A DNA stretch of 59,081 nucleotides from Desulfobacteraceae bacterium. GTDB taxonomy: Bacteria > Desulfobacterota > Desulfobacteria > Desulfobacterales > Desulfosarcinaceae. Every line of letters begins with the position of its first letter. The stretch's first letter is position 1. The notes beneath the pieces are model-generated. The model was not told where the DNA came from and searched no databases. It saw only the letters and a program-made list of their open reading frames with translations. The stretch covers positions 1-59,081 of the forward strand of contig JAAERL010000402.1 in NCBI GenBank assembly GCA_024230435.1, given 5' to 3'. Shown here piece by piece: positions 23,268-32,617 of this stretch. Made by a program: the position numbers and the translations under genes.

Positions 23268-24035
23268 ATGTCTATTAAGAATTGTAAAGAAAGCCAGGTA
23301 AATATTATAGTAATTGGCTGTGGTGAAGCATTCGATTCGATAATGGGTAATTCGGCTTACTTACTAAGACAGCCATACCAAAAAAGTGTACTGTTTGATT
23401 GCGGCTACCAAATACCAGAACGTTTATGGCGTTATGATAGAGATAAAGATATAGGAGCTGTTTTTTTTTCTCACCTGCATGCAGATCATTTTTTTGGCAT
23501 TATTCCCCTAATTGCTAGATATTGGGAAGATGGCCGAACAGATCCTTTATTTTTGTATGGGCCTAATGGGTTCAAAAATAAAATTATTGAATTAGCAAAT
23601 TTAGGTTATCCTGGATTATTGGAAAAAATTGATTTCGAACTGATTTTCAAAGACTATCTTGATGGTAATGCCTTAAGATATGAAAATATAATTATTAAAA
23701 CTGCAATAACTAAACATTCTATTATAAATCATGCCATAAGAATAGATTTTATGGATAAAGAAAAATCAATAGCAATATCCGGAGATGGACGGCACACAGA
23801 TCAATCAAAAAAGCTTATTTGTAAAGTAAACTTACTTCTACAAGAAGCATATACAATTGAAGATGAAATGCATACACACTCCTCAGTCAAGGAAATTATG
23901 GAAATTAATAGAGAATTAAGCCTTGATAAAATTGGTTTAGCACATATTTCCAGAAAGATTGATGCCAGCCAAGTTAAAAAACTTATTGATGAGAGAACGT
24001 TTTTGTTAGAGCCTAATATGACTATTCCAGTTTGA
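23268..24035 (+). CDS. Metallo-beta-lactamase-fold hydrolase, RNase Z-like
   Basis: The 255-residue protein has the zinc motif HLHADH (69-74), an ISGDGRHTD block (about 169-177) and a late His in GLAHISRK. The frame VNIIVIGCGEAFDS near the start is typical of the RNase Z/arylsulfatase-like branch of the superfamily. The substrate cannot be told from sequence. An AAGGAG site lies 13 bases before the ATG. The gene is strongly AT-rich compared with resident genes and follows an IS6 remnant, consistent with transfer. Confidence 0.75.
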   Translation: MSIKNCKESQVNIIVIGCGEAFDSIMGNSAYLLRQPYQKSVLFDCGYQIPERLWRYDRDKDIGAVFFSHLHADHFFGIIPLIARYWEDGRTDPLFLYGPNGFKNKIIELANLGYPGLLEKIDFELIFKDYLDGNALRYENIIIKTAITKHSIINHAIRIDFMDKEKSIAISGDGRHTDQSKKLICKVNLLLQEAYTIEDEMHTHSSVKEIMEINRELSLDKIGLAHISRKIDASQVKKLIDERTFLLEPNMTIPV

Positions 24036-24228
24036 GGTAATTCAAAAGTATTAAAGCTATTATTTATGTTATGTATTTTTATATCTAACTGGTTGCAAGT
24101 TTTTTGATCCAAAAATAATTTTGATAATGCTTTATAATAAAAGTATATAATAAAAACTATCGTTATGATTTTTTGTAAAAATATGCTAAAAGCACAAAGA
24201 ATTGCAACTATATAATAAAAGGCTTATT

Positions 24229-24489
24229 ATGGATCTAAAAATATACTTTCGGCGAAAAGGAAATAGAAGATTTAAACATATATACAGAGACAATCAACCT
24301 GATGATCTTCTAAAATCTTGATTTATAGCCCTTTTGATGATCGCCAATGATATTATAAATGATTCATATTATAAAATCGATATAGAACAATTAAATAATC
24401 CAAAAAAATCAGATGGTTGTTATATAGAAACATTAGACTTTTGTGAAAAATGTTATGGTCCTGTTTTTAATTATATGACAAAAAAATAA
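24229..24489 (+). pseudogene. Small ORF with in-frame TGA
   Basis: An ATG at 24229 begins an 87-codon frame broken only by TGA at 24319-24321 (codon 31); it ends with TAA at 24487. Before the break it reads RRKGNRRFKHIYRDNQPDDL, after it CYIETLDFCEKCYGP with three cysteines. The next gene starts 20 bp later. A nonsense mutation is the simplest explanation; no convincing selenocysteine hairpin follows the TGA. Family unknown. Confidence 0.4.
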
Positions 24490-24509
24490 ATACTAGGTAA
24501 AAAAACAAT

Positions 24510-25034
24510 ATGAAAAATTTAATGATTGTAATTATAATGTTTCTTATAACAAGCTGTTCAACTGCATCTGTAGTAGGTCCTAAAATAAGTCATAGTGGAT
24601 TTGATAATTCTTTAATTGTAAGGATCGATCCACATGGAACAATGTATAATTCAAAAGGACTTGTAACAAGTATTGGTGCTTCATGGAATTCTTCAAACCC
24701 TGACATTGTAATTCTCAGTATTCAAATTTTTTATGAATATCATGCAATAACAGAAGCATTTTTAAATATTGATGGTAAGAAATTTGAGCTACTTTCTACA
24801 AAAACAGTAACAGATTTAAATAGAGATATAGCCGGTTTTAAATCATCAACAAAAGGGTTTATTGTATCGATAAAAACAATTGATGAAATTCTGAAAGCAA
24901 AAAGGGTATGGTTGAAAATAAACACACCAACCGGTTATGCTGAAAATGGTATAATTGATGGAGAAAAAGACAGCAAAGCATATCATGCATTAAAAAGATT
25001 TATAGAATCTATTCATAAAGAACAAAATAAGTAG
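24510..25034 (+). CDS. Hypothetical lipoprotein
   Basis: The 174-residue protein has a short lipoprotein signal with lipobox ITSC (Cys16). The mature part is a beta-rich domain of about 100 residues (LIVRIDPHGTMYNSKGLVTS), followed by a helical C-terminus ending HKEQNK. It may be membrane-attached facing the periplasm. It is AT-rich. Its last 26 bases overlap the convergent small gene downstream. No family recognised. Confidence 0.6.
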   Translation: MKNLMIVIIMFLITSCSTASVVGPKISHSGFDNSLIVRIDPHGTMYNSKGLVTSIGASWNSSNPDIVILSIQIFYEYHAITEAFLNIDGKKFELLSTKTVTDLNRDIAGFKSSTKGFIVSIKTIDEILKAKRVWLKINTPTGYAENGIIDGEKDSKAYHALKRFIESIHKEQNK

Positions 25035-25320
25035 TTTTAACTATTAGATAAGAATCAAAATCATTATATACTGTCTCTATATATTCAAAACTATCTGGAT
25101 CATGCATATTTTCTTTAATATATTTTTTTAAATTAATATGCGATCCATCCCAATGATTAAATTGAATATCAATTTTTTCTTGATGTTTTTTTATAATTTC
25201 AAGTTCTTTTTTTGCAATATCTTTAAAATTAATAAGTTCACTATCATTGACATTTTTATATTTGTTGATTTCAGAAATAATATCAACATTTTGTTTTTTT
25301 AACATGAATGATATTTGCAA
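25009..25320 (-). CDS. Small protein with a 'DGSH...DPDSFEY' domain, probably truncated
   Basis: The 103-residue frame has a lysine-rich helical first half, then NHWDGSHINLKKYIKENMHD, and PDSFEYIETVYNDFDSYLIV. This segment resembles a domain common in small bacterial proteins, which normally continues with a 'frGkNaFGg' strand. Here the frame ends shortly after LIVKTTY, overlapping the convergent lipoprotein gene, so the C-terminus seems lost. No ribosome site is clear. Confidence 0.45.
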   Translation of the reverse strand: MQISFMLKKQNVDIISEINKYKNVNDSELINFKDIAKKELEIIKKHQEKIDIQFNHWDGSHINLKKYIKENMHDPDSFEYIETVYNDFDSYLIVKTTYFVLYE

Positions 25321-25450
25321 TATATTCGAATGGTTACCATATTTGAAGCGATAAGGCCCTGGAATCCAAAATGTACATAAAGAACCTGTCCCAATTTAGC
25401 TCCATTTATTATTATCTTCGAACCTTATAAATGCGGCATTTAGCGAACTT

Positions 25451-26500
25451 TTACTTTTTCAGTTCGTTTGTGAATTGCGACATCCAGGTCCAACTTAAGT
25501 CAGCAATATTGACATTTTCGTTGTTATATCCATACAAATTGTGACCAAACGACCAGGGTTCATTCCCGTACAGTGTAACAAGTCCTGTCATAGCATTGTC
25601 ATCGCAATTATTATATATTTTAAATTTTGGTCCGGTAGTTGTTTTACATTTAGCCGGTTCTGATAAAGTCCATTGTCCATTCAACCCGGGCCACTTATCC
25701 TCGAATCCTTCCATTTCAGTTACAAAAGAATTATCGCATTTGTTGCGTATTCTCCAGAATTCGATTGACTCTTCTGACGAATATGTCCACTGGTGTTTAA
25801 AAATCCCAAAACCTCCGCAATAAGGTATTACCAAATCGTTCAGTCCAACGATCGTGAGGACTGGAATTGCCCGTTTCGGAGCTGGAGGTTCTTCGTTTTC
25901 AGTAATAAGAGTATTGCATGATATCGAAGTAACGGCTGCGAATACATCAGAAGCCTCAATTGCAATAGTATGAACCAATCCTGCACCATTTGAATAACCG
26001 TGAGCATAAACTCTTGAACTATCAATGTTGAATAACTCTTGATGTGCAGAGATATAGTTTACAATATCCACAGCTAATGCAGCGTCGTCTAACCCATGGT
26101 CCGAAGCTGCATTACTGGTAGTCAGACCTTTTGCATTCCATGATCTGCCTGCCCAATTCAAATGAGAGGATGAAAAAACTTGATACCCCTCCACGTTTAC
26201 GACGATAAAACCTGACTCGTCAGATTTCAGGTTAAATCCTGAGCGGTCAGCCTGGTCAACAGCATTATCAGCATAGCCATGAAAGTTTAAAACCAGTGGC
26301 GTTGGTGTAGTTATATCGTAGTTTACAGGGATATGAATGTAGAATTCCCGCTCGACGTAATCCTCAAGAACCGGACTCCATTGATTAATTGTTTGTTTTA
26401 TATCAATACCCTCCAATGCAAATAATGGGCTGGTGATCAGTATAAAAAAGATAGCTGCTCTAATAAATATAGATTGTGGAGAAAATGTAGTTTTGATCAT
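25451..26500 (-). CDS. Secreted esterase, PHB depolymerase/LpqC-like
   Basis: The 349-residue protein has a signal peptide (about 1-29). The alpha/beta-hydrolase core shows an oxyanion motif LNFHGYAD (71-78), nucleophile elbow HGYSNGAG with S170, an acid region TIVGLNDLVIPY, and a likely catalytic His in SFGHNLYGY near the end. Six or more cysteines suggest disulphides. The pattern matches the esterase/PHB-depolymerase family, which includes feruloyl and acetylxylan esterases; the real substrate is unknown. It is preceded by a broken beta-propeller scrap in the same direction. Confidence 0.78.
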   Translation of the reverse strand: MIKTTFSPQSIFIRAAIFFILITSPLFALEGIDIKQTINQWSPVLEDYVEREFYIHIPVNYDITTPTPLVLNFHGYADNAVDQADRSGFNLKSDESGFIVVNVEGYQVFSSSHLNWAGRSWNAKGLTTSNAASDHGLDDAALAVDIVNYISAHQELFNIDSSRVYAHGYSNGAGLVHTIAIEASDVFAAVTSISCNTLITENEEPPAPKRAIPVLTIVGLNDLVIPYCGGFGIFKHQWTYSSEESIEFWRIRNKCDNSFVTEMEGFEDKWPGLNGQWTLSEPAKCKTTTGPKFKIYNNCDDNAMTGLVTLYGNEPWSFGHNLYGYNNENVNIADLSWTWMSQFTNELKK

Positions 26501-26526
26501 TTTTAGTTTCCTTTCTTAAAAACAAT

Positions 26527-26859
26527 TTATCGAAGTTTGACTACATGAATACCACTCTTACCATCGGCCACATATGCATAATTACCCGATACGGAAATCT
26601 CTCTTGCAGCACTTGGCGTATCAACAGAGGCTACGATCACTGGCTCTTGTGGCTGTGGAATCGCAAGAGAGATTTCCCAGTCTGAGCCGTTATCCCCACA
26701 CCAAACCACATGCCCATCGGCGTTTATTTGGGAAAGGTAGTTAGAACCCACAGAACTGTTGGAAATATTGGCTACATCAAAATCTATAGCAAAAGAATTG
26801 CCTGCCATTATTAGGACTCAAAGAGCTGACCATAAAAAAATTAAAAAACGTCTTTTCAT
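26527..26859 (-). pseudogene. Secreted LVIVD-repeat protein scrap with TGA in its signal peptide
   Basis: The true start appears to be ATG 26859 behind GGGGGAC. The frame reads MKRRFLIFLWSAL, then TGA at 26818-26820 (codon 14), then VLIMAGNSFAIDFDVAN: a signal peptide broken by one stop. The C-terminal end, VDTPSAAREISVSGNYAYVA then DGKSGIHVVKLR, is one LVIVD repeat of the type found in beta-propellers, whereas complete proteins carry many. Both the stop and the short length mark a pseudogene. Confidence 0.6.
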
Positions 26860-27626
26860 TTTGTCCCCCTTATTCAGTTAGAAAAATTAAAAAATGGCTG
26901 TTTCGATATTTTCAATAGAGCGCTGCCGATGCGTGATGTAATAAGGATTCAAAATGTTCAAAGCTGGTTTATGCTGGACAGGACAAATGGAAGAGATTTG
27001 AAAGCAATACAAATCAACAGGACTAAAACAGACCGCACTCTACCAAAAAACCGAACCCGCCGATGTACGGTTTTAACTGTGTTGATCAAAAAAATATTTG
27101 TGTTTCTGGAAATCTTAAACTTTGGAAAAAACAACCGGTAAGCACTCTACTTTTAAATAAAAAAAAATGCAAGACCAAGACGATCCAAAAACCGCCCTGC
27201 CCTTTTACAGCACCAACGGATCATTTGCCCGATTGGGGTTTTTGGCACAGCGCCCAAAAAAAGGGTATTTCAGAAATTACCCACTATTTTCCATCCTTCT
27301 TTGCTAAAGTTGGCGGCCAGGAACAAAAAACGCCCTCACATAGGGAGTTTCACTTCGATCAAAAAACAGGCGGCGCATTCTTCATGCTCTAAGGGGAGTG
27401 AAAAAACCGGGGAAGATTAAGTCCGCCACAAGGCTCCTACCTTTTAAATTTTTTTCCGGATTACAAAATTTCAGGCGATTTTTGACCGTTCAATGGGACA
27501 AACAGCGCTGATCGCTAAACTGACTTCCGATTACTAATCAAATGGACTATTGAAAAGAGTCCATATTATGAAAAACAGTGCACAAATACCCCAACTTTGC
27601 TAAGGCATAATTTTATTCGAATATTG
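26860..27626. other. About 770 bp without a convincing gene
   Basis: A 109-codon plus-strand frame (27063-27392) lacks a ribosome site, is rich in K and P, and matches no family I know. The sequence shifts from AT-rich to mixed composition here, so it probably marks the edge of the acquired block. No repeat of the listed families was seen. Confidence 0.35.
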
Positions 27627-28607
27627 CTAAACGCCTATAAGGTTAAGCCCCAAGCCCTTGTCCAAGGCTTTCAATCCTGCAAATAAGAGTAAACAAATTA
27701 CCATATACCGAATCATTAGGGGTTTGGCAACGGCGAGAATCTTAACGCCGACCAGGGACCCAAGCATCAAACCGATAATGGAAGGTACGGCGATCATTGG
27801 GATCATACATCCCCGGTTTATGTAAATCCAAGCTGCCGAAGTATCTGTAATGGACAATAAAAATTTACTCGTTGCCACGGAAACTTTCAAGGGCGCGCCC
27901 ATCAGAAGGTTAAACACCGGCACGTTGGCCCATCCTGCGCCCAGTCCGAACATACCGGCTAACATTCCAATAAAGACAAACATAAACATGCCCGGCAGAG
28001 TGCGATGGGTTTTCCATTCAACGATTTCCTTTACACCATCGTCCCAATATGTACCCCCAATCCCTAAGGCCATCCCAACGGCATCTTGTTTGGTCACGAC
28101 GGGTTTTTCAGCGTTTTTGGAAAAAAGCAGCAGTATCGTAATACAGATGATGATCACGCCTAGACAAGTTTGAATGATATCCGGATTTAGAGAAGAAAGA
28201 TAAAGGCCCAGCATAGCCCCGATGATAGAAAAGATGGATGCAATCAGCGCCACCGGCAAGACAAGCCGCAGGCTGGCCAAATTGCGCCACAGCAGTTCCG
28301 GCCCTGCCGCAAGCGCACCAGCCAAGACAACCATAAGCCCAACACCTCGGACAAAGTCAATATGGAATGGAAAAAACCCACTGACCAGAGGAACGTAAAG
28401 CGCTCCGCCCCCCACCCCCGCCATTACGGCCAGAACCCCAAGAAAGAAACAAAAAATCAATAAAATAATCTGCCAAAACCAAAAGGGCTTATCAGATGCT
28501 CCGGCTACCGCCTGTTCCGCGGCAAAAGCCAGGACCGGAGTGGTTAAAACAAAAGCCACAATCGAACAACTCAGCCAACCTGGTGAGCGAATACGACTTT
28601 CTAACAT
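27627..28607 (-). CDS. Sulfite exporter TauE/SafE family permease
   Basis: The 326-residue protein has an N-terminal hydrophobic leader, then about eight membrane helices. Two halves carry the family repeat: GVLAVMAGVGGGALYVPLVS (about 57-76), and IGMLAGMFGLGAGWANVPVF (about 213-232). Members move sulfur oxyanions or organosulfonates across the inner membrane; the exact substrate is unknown, though it would fit a sulfur-metabolising host. It is monocistronic. Confidence 0.85.
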   Translation of the reverse strand: MLESRIRSPGWLSCSIVAFVLTTPVLAFAAEQAVAGASDKPFWFWQIILLIFCFFLGVLAVMAGVGGGALYVPLVSGFFPFHIDFVRGVGLMVVLAGALAAGPELLWRNLASLRLVLPVALIASIFSIIGAMLGLYLSSLNPDIIQTCLGVIIICITILLLFSKNAEKPVVTKQDAVGMALGIGGTYWDDGVKEIVEWKTHRTLPGMFMFVFIGMLAGMFGLGAGWANVPVFNLLMGAPLKVSVATSKFLLSITDTSAAWIYINRGCMIPMIAVPSIIGLMLGSLVGVKILAVAKPLMIRYMVICLLLFAGLKALDKGLGLNLIGV

Positions 28608-28691
28608 TTAATCGACCCCTTTGCATAATTGTTTTAGCCCTACAGGCTCCATTAAAACATATCTGCATTTTTGACGCTAAAAACTTCCGTT

Positions 28692-28731
28692 TGTGACTGC
28701 TCCCGGCAATTTATTGCCGGGAGAAGTCACC
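28692..28731. repeat. Family D hairpin
   Basis: GTGACTGCTCCCGGCAA, TTTA, then TTGCCGGGAGAAGTCAC: an almost perfect 17-bp stem with a 4-nt loop. The same left arm is at 17233-17256, and CTCCCGGCAA/TTGCCGGGAG ends bracket 56020-56100. Confidence 0.7.
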
Positions 28732-28734
28732 TTT

Positions 28735-28842
28735 CTAAGACAACTTCTTAATACCGGCAAGAATTCCAATAATTGTACCAATAAATATTAAAAAGCCAAG
28801 AAAAACCTTCCAAGACAAACTCGGGAACTCGGGGACATCCAT
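28735..28842 (-). CDS. Possible 35-residue membrane peptide
   Basis: The frame from ATG 28842 reads MDVPEFPSLSWKVFLGFLIF and ends with IKKLS. It encodes one clear membrane helix with a lysine stop-transfer end, typical of small membrane proteins. The ribosome site is weak. The first 17 bases recur (as GGGGACATCCATGATAA) at 17126-17142, where the rest is absent. Confidence 0.4.
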   Translation of the reverse strand: MDVPEFPSLSWKVFLGFLIFIGTIIGILAGIKKLS

Positions 28843-29051
28843 GATAAAGAAAAACTCGGAAACAAGTAAAAAACGTTTTTAACCGGAGAAACGGAGAGTT
28901 CGTAGAGGATATTTTGGGCATGCAGAACGGACAGTATACTACAGTGCGCGTTTGCATTTGAACTTGGCGTGGAGCATTTTATAACGGAGAATTGGAATAG
29001 ATGCGGCGGGCGGTGCAAACTACCTGGTGAATGGTGAATAGGTTTAGAAAC

Positions 29052-29089
29052 GGCAAAACCCCGTAAGAATCGTCTCACAGGGTTTTGTA
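29052..29089 (-). terminator. Terminator after tRNA-Asn
   Basis: On the minus strand AAAACCCTG...CGGGGTTTT forms a stem with a loop containing GAGACGATTC, about 40 bp past the 3' end of the tRNA. The stretch 28843-29051 between it and the small peptide frame shows nothing identifiable. Confidence 0.6.
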
Positions 29090-29127
29090 TTAAATTTTTA
29101 ACGCTGGAAACAGCGTATACTTTTTTT

Positions 29128-29203
29128 TGGCTCCCCGGGTAGGACTTGAACCTACAACCTAATGGTTAACAGCCATCCGCTCTGCCAATTGAGCTACCGG
29201 GGA
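29128..29203 (-). tRNA. tRNA-Asn(GUU)
   Basis: A complete 76-nt cloverleaf is visible on the minus strand. Acceptor arms are TCCCCGG and CCGGGGA, D-arm AGCTCAATTGGCAGAGC, anticodon loop CTGTTAA (GUU) and T-arm GTAGGTTCAAGTCCTAC; CCA is encoded. It lies about 90 bp downstream of aspS in the same direction and could be read through from it. This neighbourhood fits the non-discriminating type of that AspRS. Confidence 0.97.
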
Positions 29204-29296
29204 TTGGGTTCGTTGTTTTTTTCTCAACAACGAAATAGGCTTTTTAATCGAACCGGCTTCGATTGTCAAGCGATTTTATACATTGTTTTGTTTTTT

Positions 29297-31102
29297 TTAA
29301 TTTTTTTTATCTTCAACTTTGGCTGTGGCTTTGACGCGCAGGCAAAGCTCGTCCATCTGGGTGATTGCGGCATCTGATGGCGCACCGGTAAGCTGGCAGG
29401 TTGCCTTTTGGGTTTTGGGAAAGGGTATCACTTCCCGTATGGAGCTTTCACCGCAAAGCAGCATAACGAGCCGGTCGAATCCGAATGCCAGGCCGCCGTG
29501 GGGCGGAGCGCCGGTTTCGAGCGCATCGAGCAGGAATCCGAATTTGTCCCGGTATGTTTCCGGTTCCATGCCAAGGGCCTTGAAGACCTTTGACTGCAAT
29601 TGCATGTCATGGATACGGATGCTGCCGCCGGCGATTTCAAAGCCGTTGAGAACCATATCGTAGGCCCGGGAACGCATTCTGGTTGGATCACTTTCCATAA
29701 GGTCGTAATCTTCTTCCAGGGGTGCGGTAAATGGGTGGTGAAGGGCTTCATAGCGTTTTTCGGTTTCATCGTATTCGAACATGGGAAAGTGGGTTACCCA
29801 GGCGAAATTAAAGGCGTCTTTATCGATCAGGTCTAACTTTTGCCCCAGATGGTTGCGCAGGTGACCTAAAGATTCGTTTACAATTTTGGGCTGGTCGGCC
29901 ACGAAAAAGACAAGGTCGCCGGTTTGCATGTCAATGCGCTCGGCCATTTGTTTCTTTTCCTCGACGGTAAAGAATTTTGCAATGGGTGATTGCCAGCCGT
30001 CTTCGCGGACTTTAACCCAGGCCAAGCCCTTTGCTTTATAGACCGATACATAATCGCCCAGGTCGTCAATTTCTTTGCGTGATAAGTCCATGCACCCCTT
30101 GGCATTGAGGGCTTTAACGAGTCCGCCCTTGCCCGCCGCGTTGGCGAAGACTTTAAATCCGCAATCTTTGGCGATGTCGGTAATATCTTTTAACTCCAGG
30201 CCGAACCGGGTATCGGGCTTGTCCAGGCCGTAACGCCCGACTGCATCCTGATAGGTTAACCGGTCAAAAGGAGTTTTTATTTCAACGTTTAGTACGCTTT
30301 TGAAGACATGGGCCATCAACCCCTCGCATAAGGCCATGACATCTTCTTCACCTACAAAGGACATTTCAAGGTCGATTTGGGTGAACTCGGGCTGCCTGTC
30401 GGCTCTGAGGTCTTCGTCTCTGAAACAGCGCACGATTTGATAGTAACGGTCGAATCCGGAAATCATGAGCAACTGTTTAAAAAGCTGGGGCGATTGTGGT
30501 AATGCATAAAACTGACCTGGATTAACCCGGCTGGGCACCAGGTAATCTCGGGCGCCTTCGGGTGTGCTGCGGGTCAGAAAAGGAGTTTCGATGTCCAGAA
30601 AGCCGTTGCCGTTGAGGTATTCACGAACAGCGGCGGAGGCTTTGTGACGTAAAATTATATTTCTTTGAGGCCGCGGCCGCCGCAAATCGATATGCCTGTA
30701 TTTCAAACGGTTGGCTTCGGTTATATCGACATGCTCTTCTATGATAAAAGGAGGGGTTTCGGCCGGATTGAAGATTCTCAGCTCCGTAACATTTACCTCT
30801 ATTGCGCCGGTTGTAAGGTTAGGATTCACCATTCCTTCGGGACGGGGCTCGACTTTTCCCCGGACTCCGATGACGAATTCACTGCGCAAGGTCTGTGCTT
30901 TATCATGCACTTGCTCATTTACCTCAGGATTGAACACTACCTGGGTCAATCCCCGCCTATCGCGCAGATCCACAAAGATAACGCCGCCATGATCCCTGCG
31001 GCGCAACACCCATCCCATTAAAATAACTTCTTTACCAATATCCTCTTTGCCTAACTCACAACAATGGTGGGTTCTACGCATGGTTCCCAGAAGGTCTGCC
31101 AC
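29297..31102 (-). CDS. aspS: Aspartyl-tRNA synthetase, probably non-discriminating
   Basis: The 601-residue protein starts at GTG 31102 behind AAAGGAG; a longer frame to 31150 lacks a site. It has an N-terminal OB-fold anticodon-binding domain (about 10-115), the class II core with [20 protein letters not shown] and [18 protein letters not shown], a bacterial insertion domain (about 300-430) and motif 3 [13 protein letters not shown]. It carries RRRDHGG and PEGMVNPN in the anticodon domain, the His and Gly pattern described for bacterial AspRS that charges both tRNA-Asp and tRNA-Asn and feeds GatCAB. Upstream is hisS, with a repeat between. Confidence 0.95.
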   Translation of the reverse strand: MADLLGTMRRTHHCCELGKEDIGKEVILMGWVLRRRDHGGVIFVDLRDRRGLTQVVFNPEVNEQVHDKAQTLRSEFVIGVRGKVEPRPEGMVNPNLTTGAIEVNVTELRIFNPAETPPFIIEEHVDITEANRLKYRHIDLRRPRPQRNIILRHKASAAVREYLNGNGFLDIETPFLTRSTPEGARDYLVPSRVNPGQFYALPQSPQLFKQLLMISGFDRYYQIVRCFRDEDLRADRQPEFTQIDLEMSFVGEEDVMALCEGLMAHVFKSVLNVEIKTPFDRLTYQDAVGRYGLDKPDTRFGLELKDITDIAKDCGFKVFANAAGKGGLVKALNAKGCMDLSRKEIDDLGDYVSVYKAKGLAWVKVREDGWQSPIAKFFTVEEKKQMAERIDMQTGDLVFFVADQPKIVNESLGHLRNHLGQKLDLIDKDAFNFAWVTHFPMFEYDETEKRYEALHHPFTAPLEEDYDLMESDPTRMRSRAYDMVLNGFEIAGGSIRIHDMQLQSKVFKALGMEPETYRDKFGFLLDALETGAPPHGGLAFGFDRLVMLLCGESSIREVIPFPKTQKATCQLTGAPSDAAITQMDELCLRVKATAKVEDKKN

Positions 31103-31167
31103 GGAATTTCTCCTTTCAAAAAAAACATCTGGCTTTACTGTATGCAGCAAATTCCTGTTAATTACAG

Positions 31168-31336
31168 ATTAAGGGCCTTGGAAAAATTTAAATTCCCCCA
31201 ATCTTGCTTGTCTTTGAATCCGTTTTCTTTGTTGCGCCAATGCGCACAGACAACGAGTATGCACCCATTGACGCGCCTTGAAAACGAATCCAAATCCGGC
31301 GCAATACCGGGGCATTAAAATTTTCCAAGCCCCTAA
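31168..31336. repeat. Long inverted repeat, family E, between hisS and aspS
   Basis: Ends TTAAGGGCCTTGGAAAAATT and AATTTTCCAAGCCCCTAA are inverted with a few indels. An inner arm pair TTTGAATCCGTTTTC / GAAAACGAATCCAAA adds to the hairpin. It resembles the hairpin at 2864-2955. It follows the hisS stop and may end or attenuate that transcript, leaving the aspS promoter inside or just after it. Confidence 0.7.
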
Positions 31337-31342
31337 AAAAAA

Positions 31343-32617
31343 TTAGGTTTGAAAAATTTGGGGAATAGTCAGGACAATGTCATCCAGGCCAATCTCCTGT
31401 TGCTGTTTGCTGCTCATATCACGCAAAATACCTTTACCTGACTCAAGTTCGGTTTCGCCTACGATTAAAACTTTTTTTGCGTTCAAGCGATCGGCCTGTT
31501 TCATCTGAGCTTTAAGGCTCCGGCCGGTGTAATCCATTTCTGCGCGGATACCCTTTTCACACAATGCTGATAACCACTTAAAAGCATCATCCTGCGCTAA
31601 ATCCCCCAGGGCGGCAATAAAAAGATCGACTTGCCCAGGTTGCACTGAACCAGTTTGACTCGATTTACTCAATTGACTCATAATTTCAGCTAACCGGTCA
31701 AATCCGATTGCAAATCCGATGGCGGGTGTTGGCGGGCCGCCAAGGGTTTCTATCAGGCCGTCGTAGCGTCCGCCTCCTGCTATGGCGCTCTGAGCGCCTA
31801 AAGCAGATGTCTGAATCTCAAACGCGGTGCGGGTATAATAATCGAGCCCCCTGACCAGGCGTTTATCCAGAATGTAAGGCGCCTTGAGGTGGTCAAGGCC
31901 GCTGAGTACGCTGTTAAAATGATCCCGGCACGGCCGGCATAAATGATCGGACAACTCGGGCGCGTTAGCCACCGCCTCCCGGCAACTAGGCACTTTGCAA
32001 TCCAAAACCCGCAATGGATTACGGTCTTTTCTGCGGCAACAATCCGAGCAAAGCTTGCCCTGCACCGAGTTGAGCATCTCAAGCAAAAGCTCACGGTAGC
32101 GGGGACGGCATTCTGGGCATCCTAAAGAATTGATATGGGTCCGGCAATCCTTAATTCCCAATCGCTGAAACAAGAGATGCAAAATATGAATTTGCTGTGT
32201 ATCAATATACGGTGATGCGATGCCGAAGGCCTCAAGGTCAATCTGATAGAACTGACGGTATCTTCCTTTTTGGGGTCTTTCACGCCGGAACATGGGGCCC
32301 ACCATGTAAAACTTGCGGCGAGGATCGCCTGCATACATTTTGTGTTGAATATACGCGCGCACGATGGAAGCTGTCGCTTCGGGGCGCAATGTTATCAAAT
32401 CGCCCTTGCTATCGGGAAATGTATACATCTCCTTTTCCACGATATCGGTATCTTCACCAATGCTTCTTGCAAAAAGTTGTGTTTTTTCCATAATGGGAAT
32501 GCGGATTTCATGGTAGCCGAATGTTTCAAACAGCTCAACCGCCATTTGTTCAATGTGTTGCCAAAGCTCAATTTCACCGGGCACAATATCCTTAAATCCC
32601 TTTATTAATTGTATCAT
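31343..32617 (-). CDS. hisS: Histidyl-tRNA synthetase
   Basis: The 424-residue enzyme has class II motifs: motif 1 region IPIMEKTQLFARSIGEDTDI, motif 2 GPMFRRERPQKGRYRQFYQI (about 107-126), and the His-specific LVRGLDYYTRTAFEIQ and AIGFAIGFDRL. The C-terminal anticodon domain (about 335-424) is complete. It also has a cysteine cluster (CPECRP, CSDCCRR, CRPCRDH; about 165-235), a zinc-binding insertion seen in some HisRS. AGGAAACTGA precedes the ATG. Confidence 0.96.
   Translation of the reverse strand: MIQLIKGFKDIVPGEIELWQHIEQMAVELFETFGYHEIRIPIMEKTQLFARSIGEDTDIVEKEMYTFPDSKGDLITLRPEATASIVRAYIQHKMYAGDPRRKFYMVGPMFRRERPQKGRYRQFYQIDLEAFGIASPYIDTQQIHILHLLFQRLGIKDCRTHINSLGCPECRPRYRELLLEMLNSVQGKLCSDCCRRKDRNPLRVLDCKVPSCREAVANAPELSDHLCRPCRDHFNSVLSGLDHLKAPYILDKRLVRGLDYYTRTAFEIQTSALGAQSAIAGGGRYDGLIETLGGPPTPAIGFAIGFDRLAEIMSQLSKSSQTGSVQPGQVDLFIAALGDLAQDDAFKWLSALCEKGIRAEMDYTGRSLKAQMKQADRLNAKKVLIVGETELESGKGILRDMSSKQQQEIGLDDIVLTIPQIFQT

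Noticed and set aside
24319-24321. Selenocysteine codon in the small ORF
   Set aside because: Bases after the TGA are AT-rich and form no evident bacterial SECIS hairpin; neighbouring genes are decayed too. Kept only as an item to exclude.
27063-27392. 109-codon plus-strand frame as a gene
   Set aside because: No ribosome site, odd composition and no recognisable domain; treated as non-coding.
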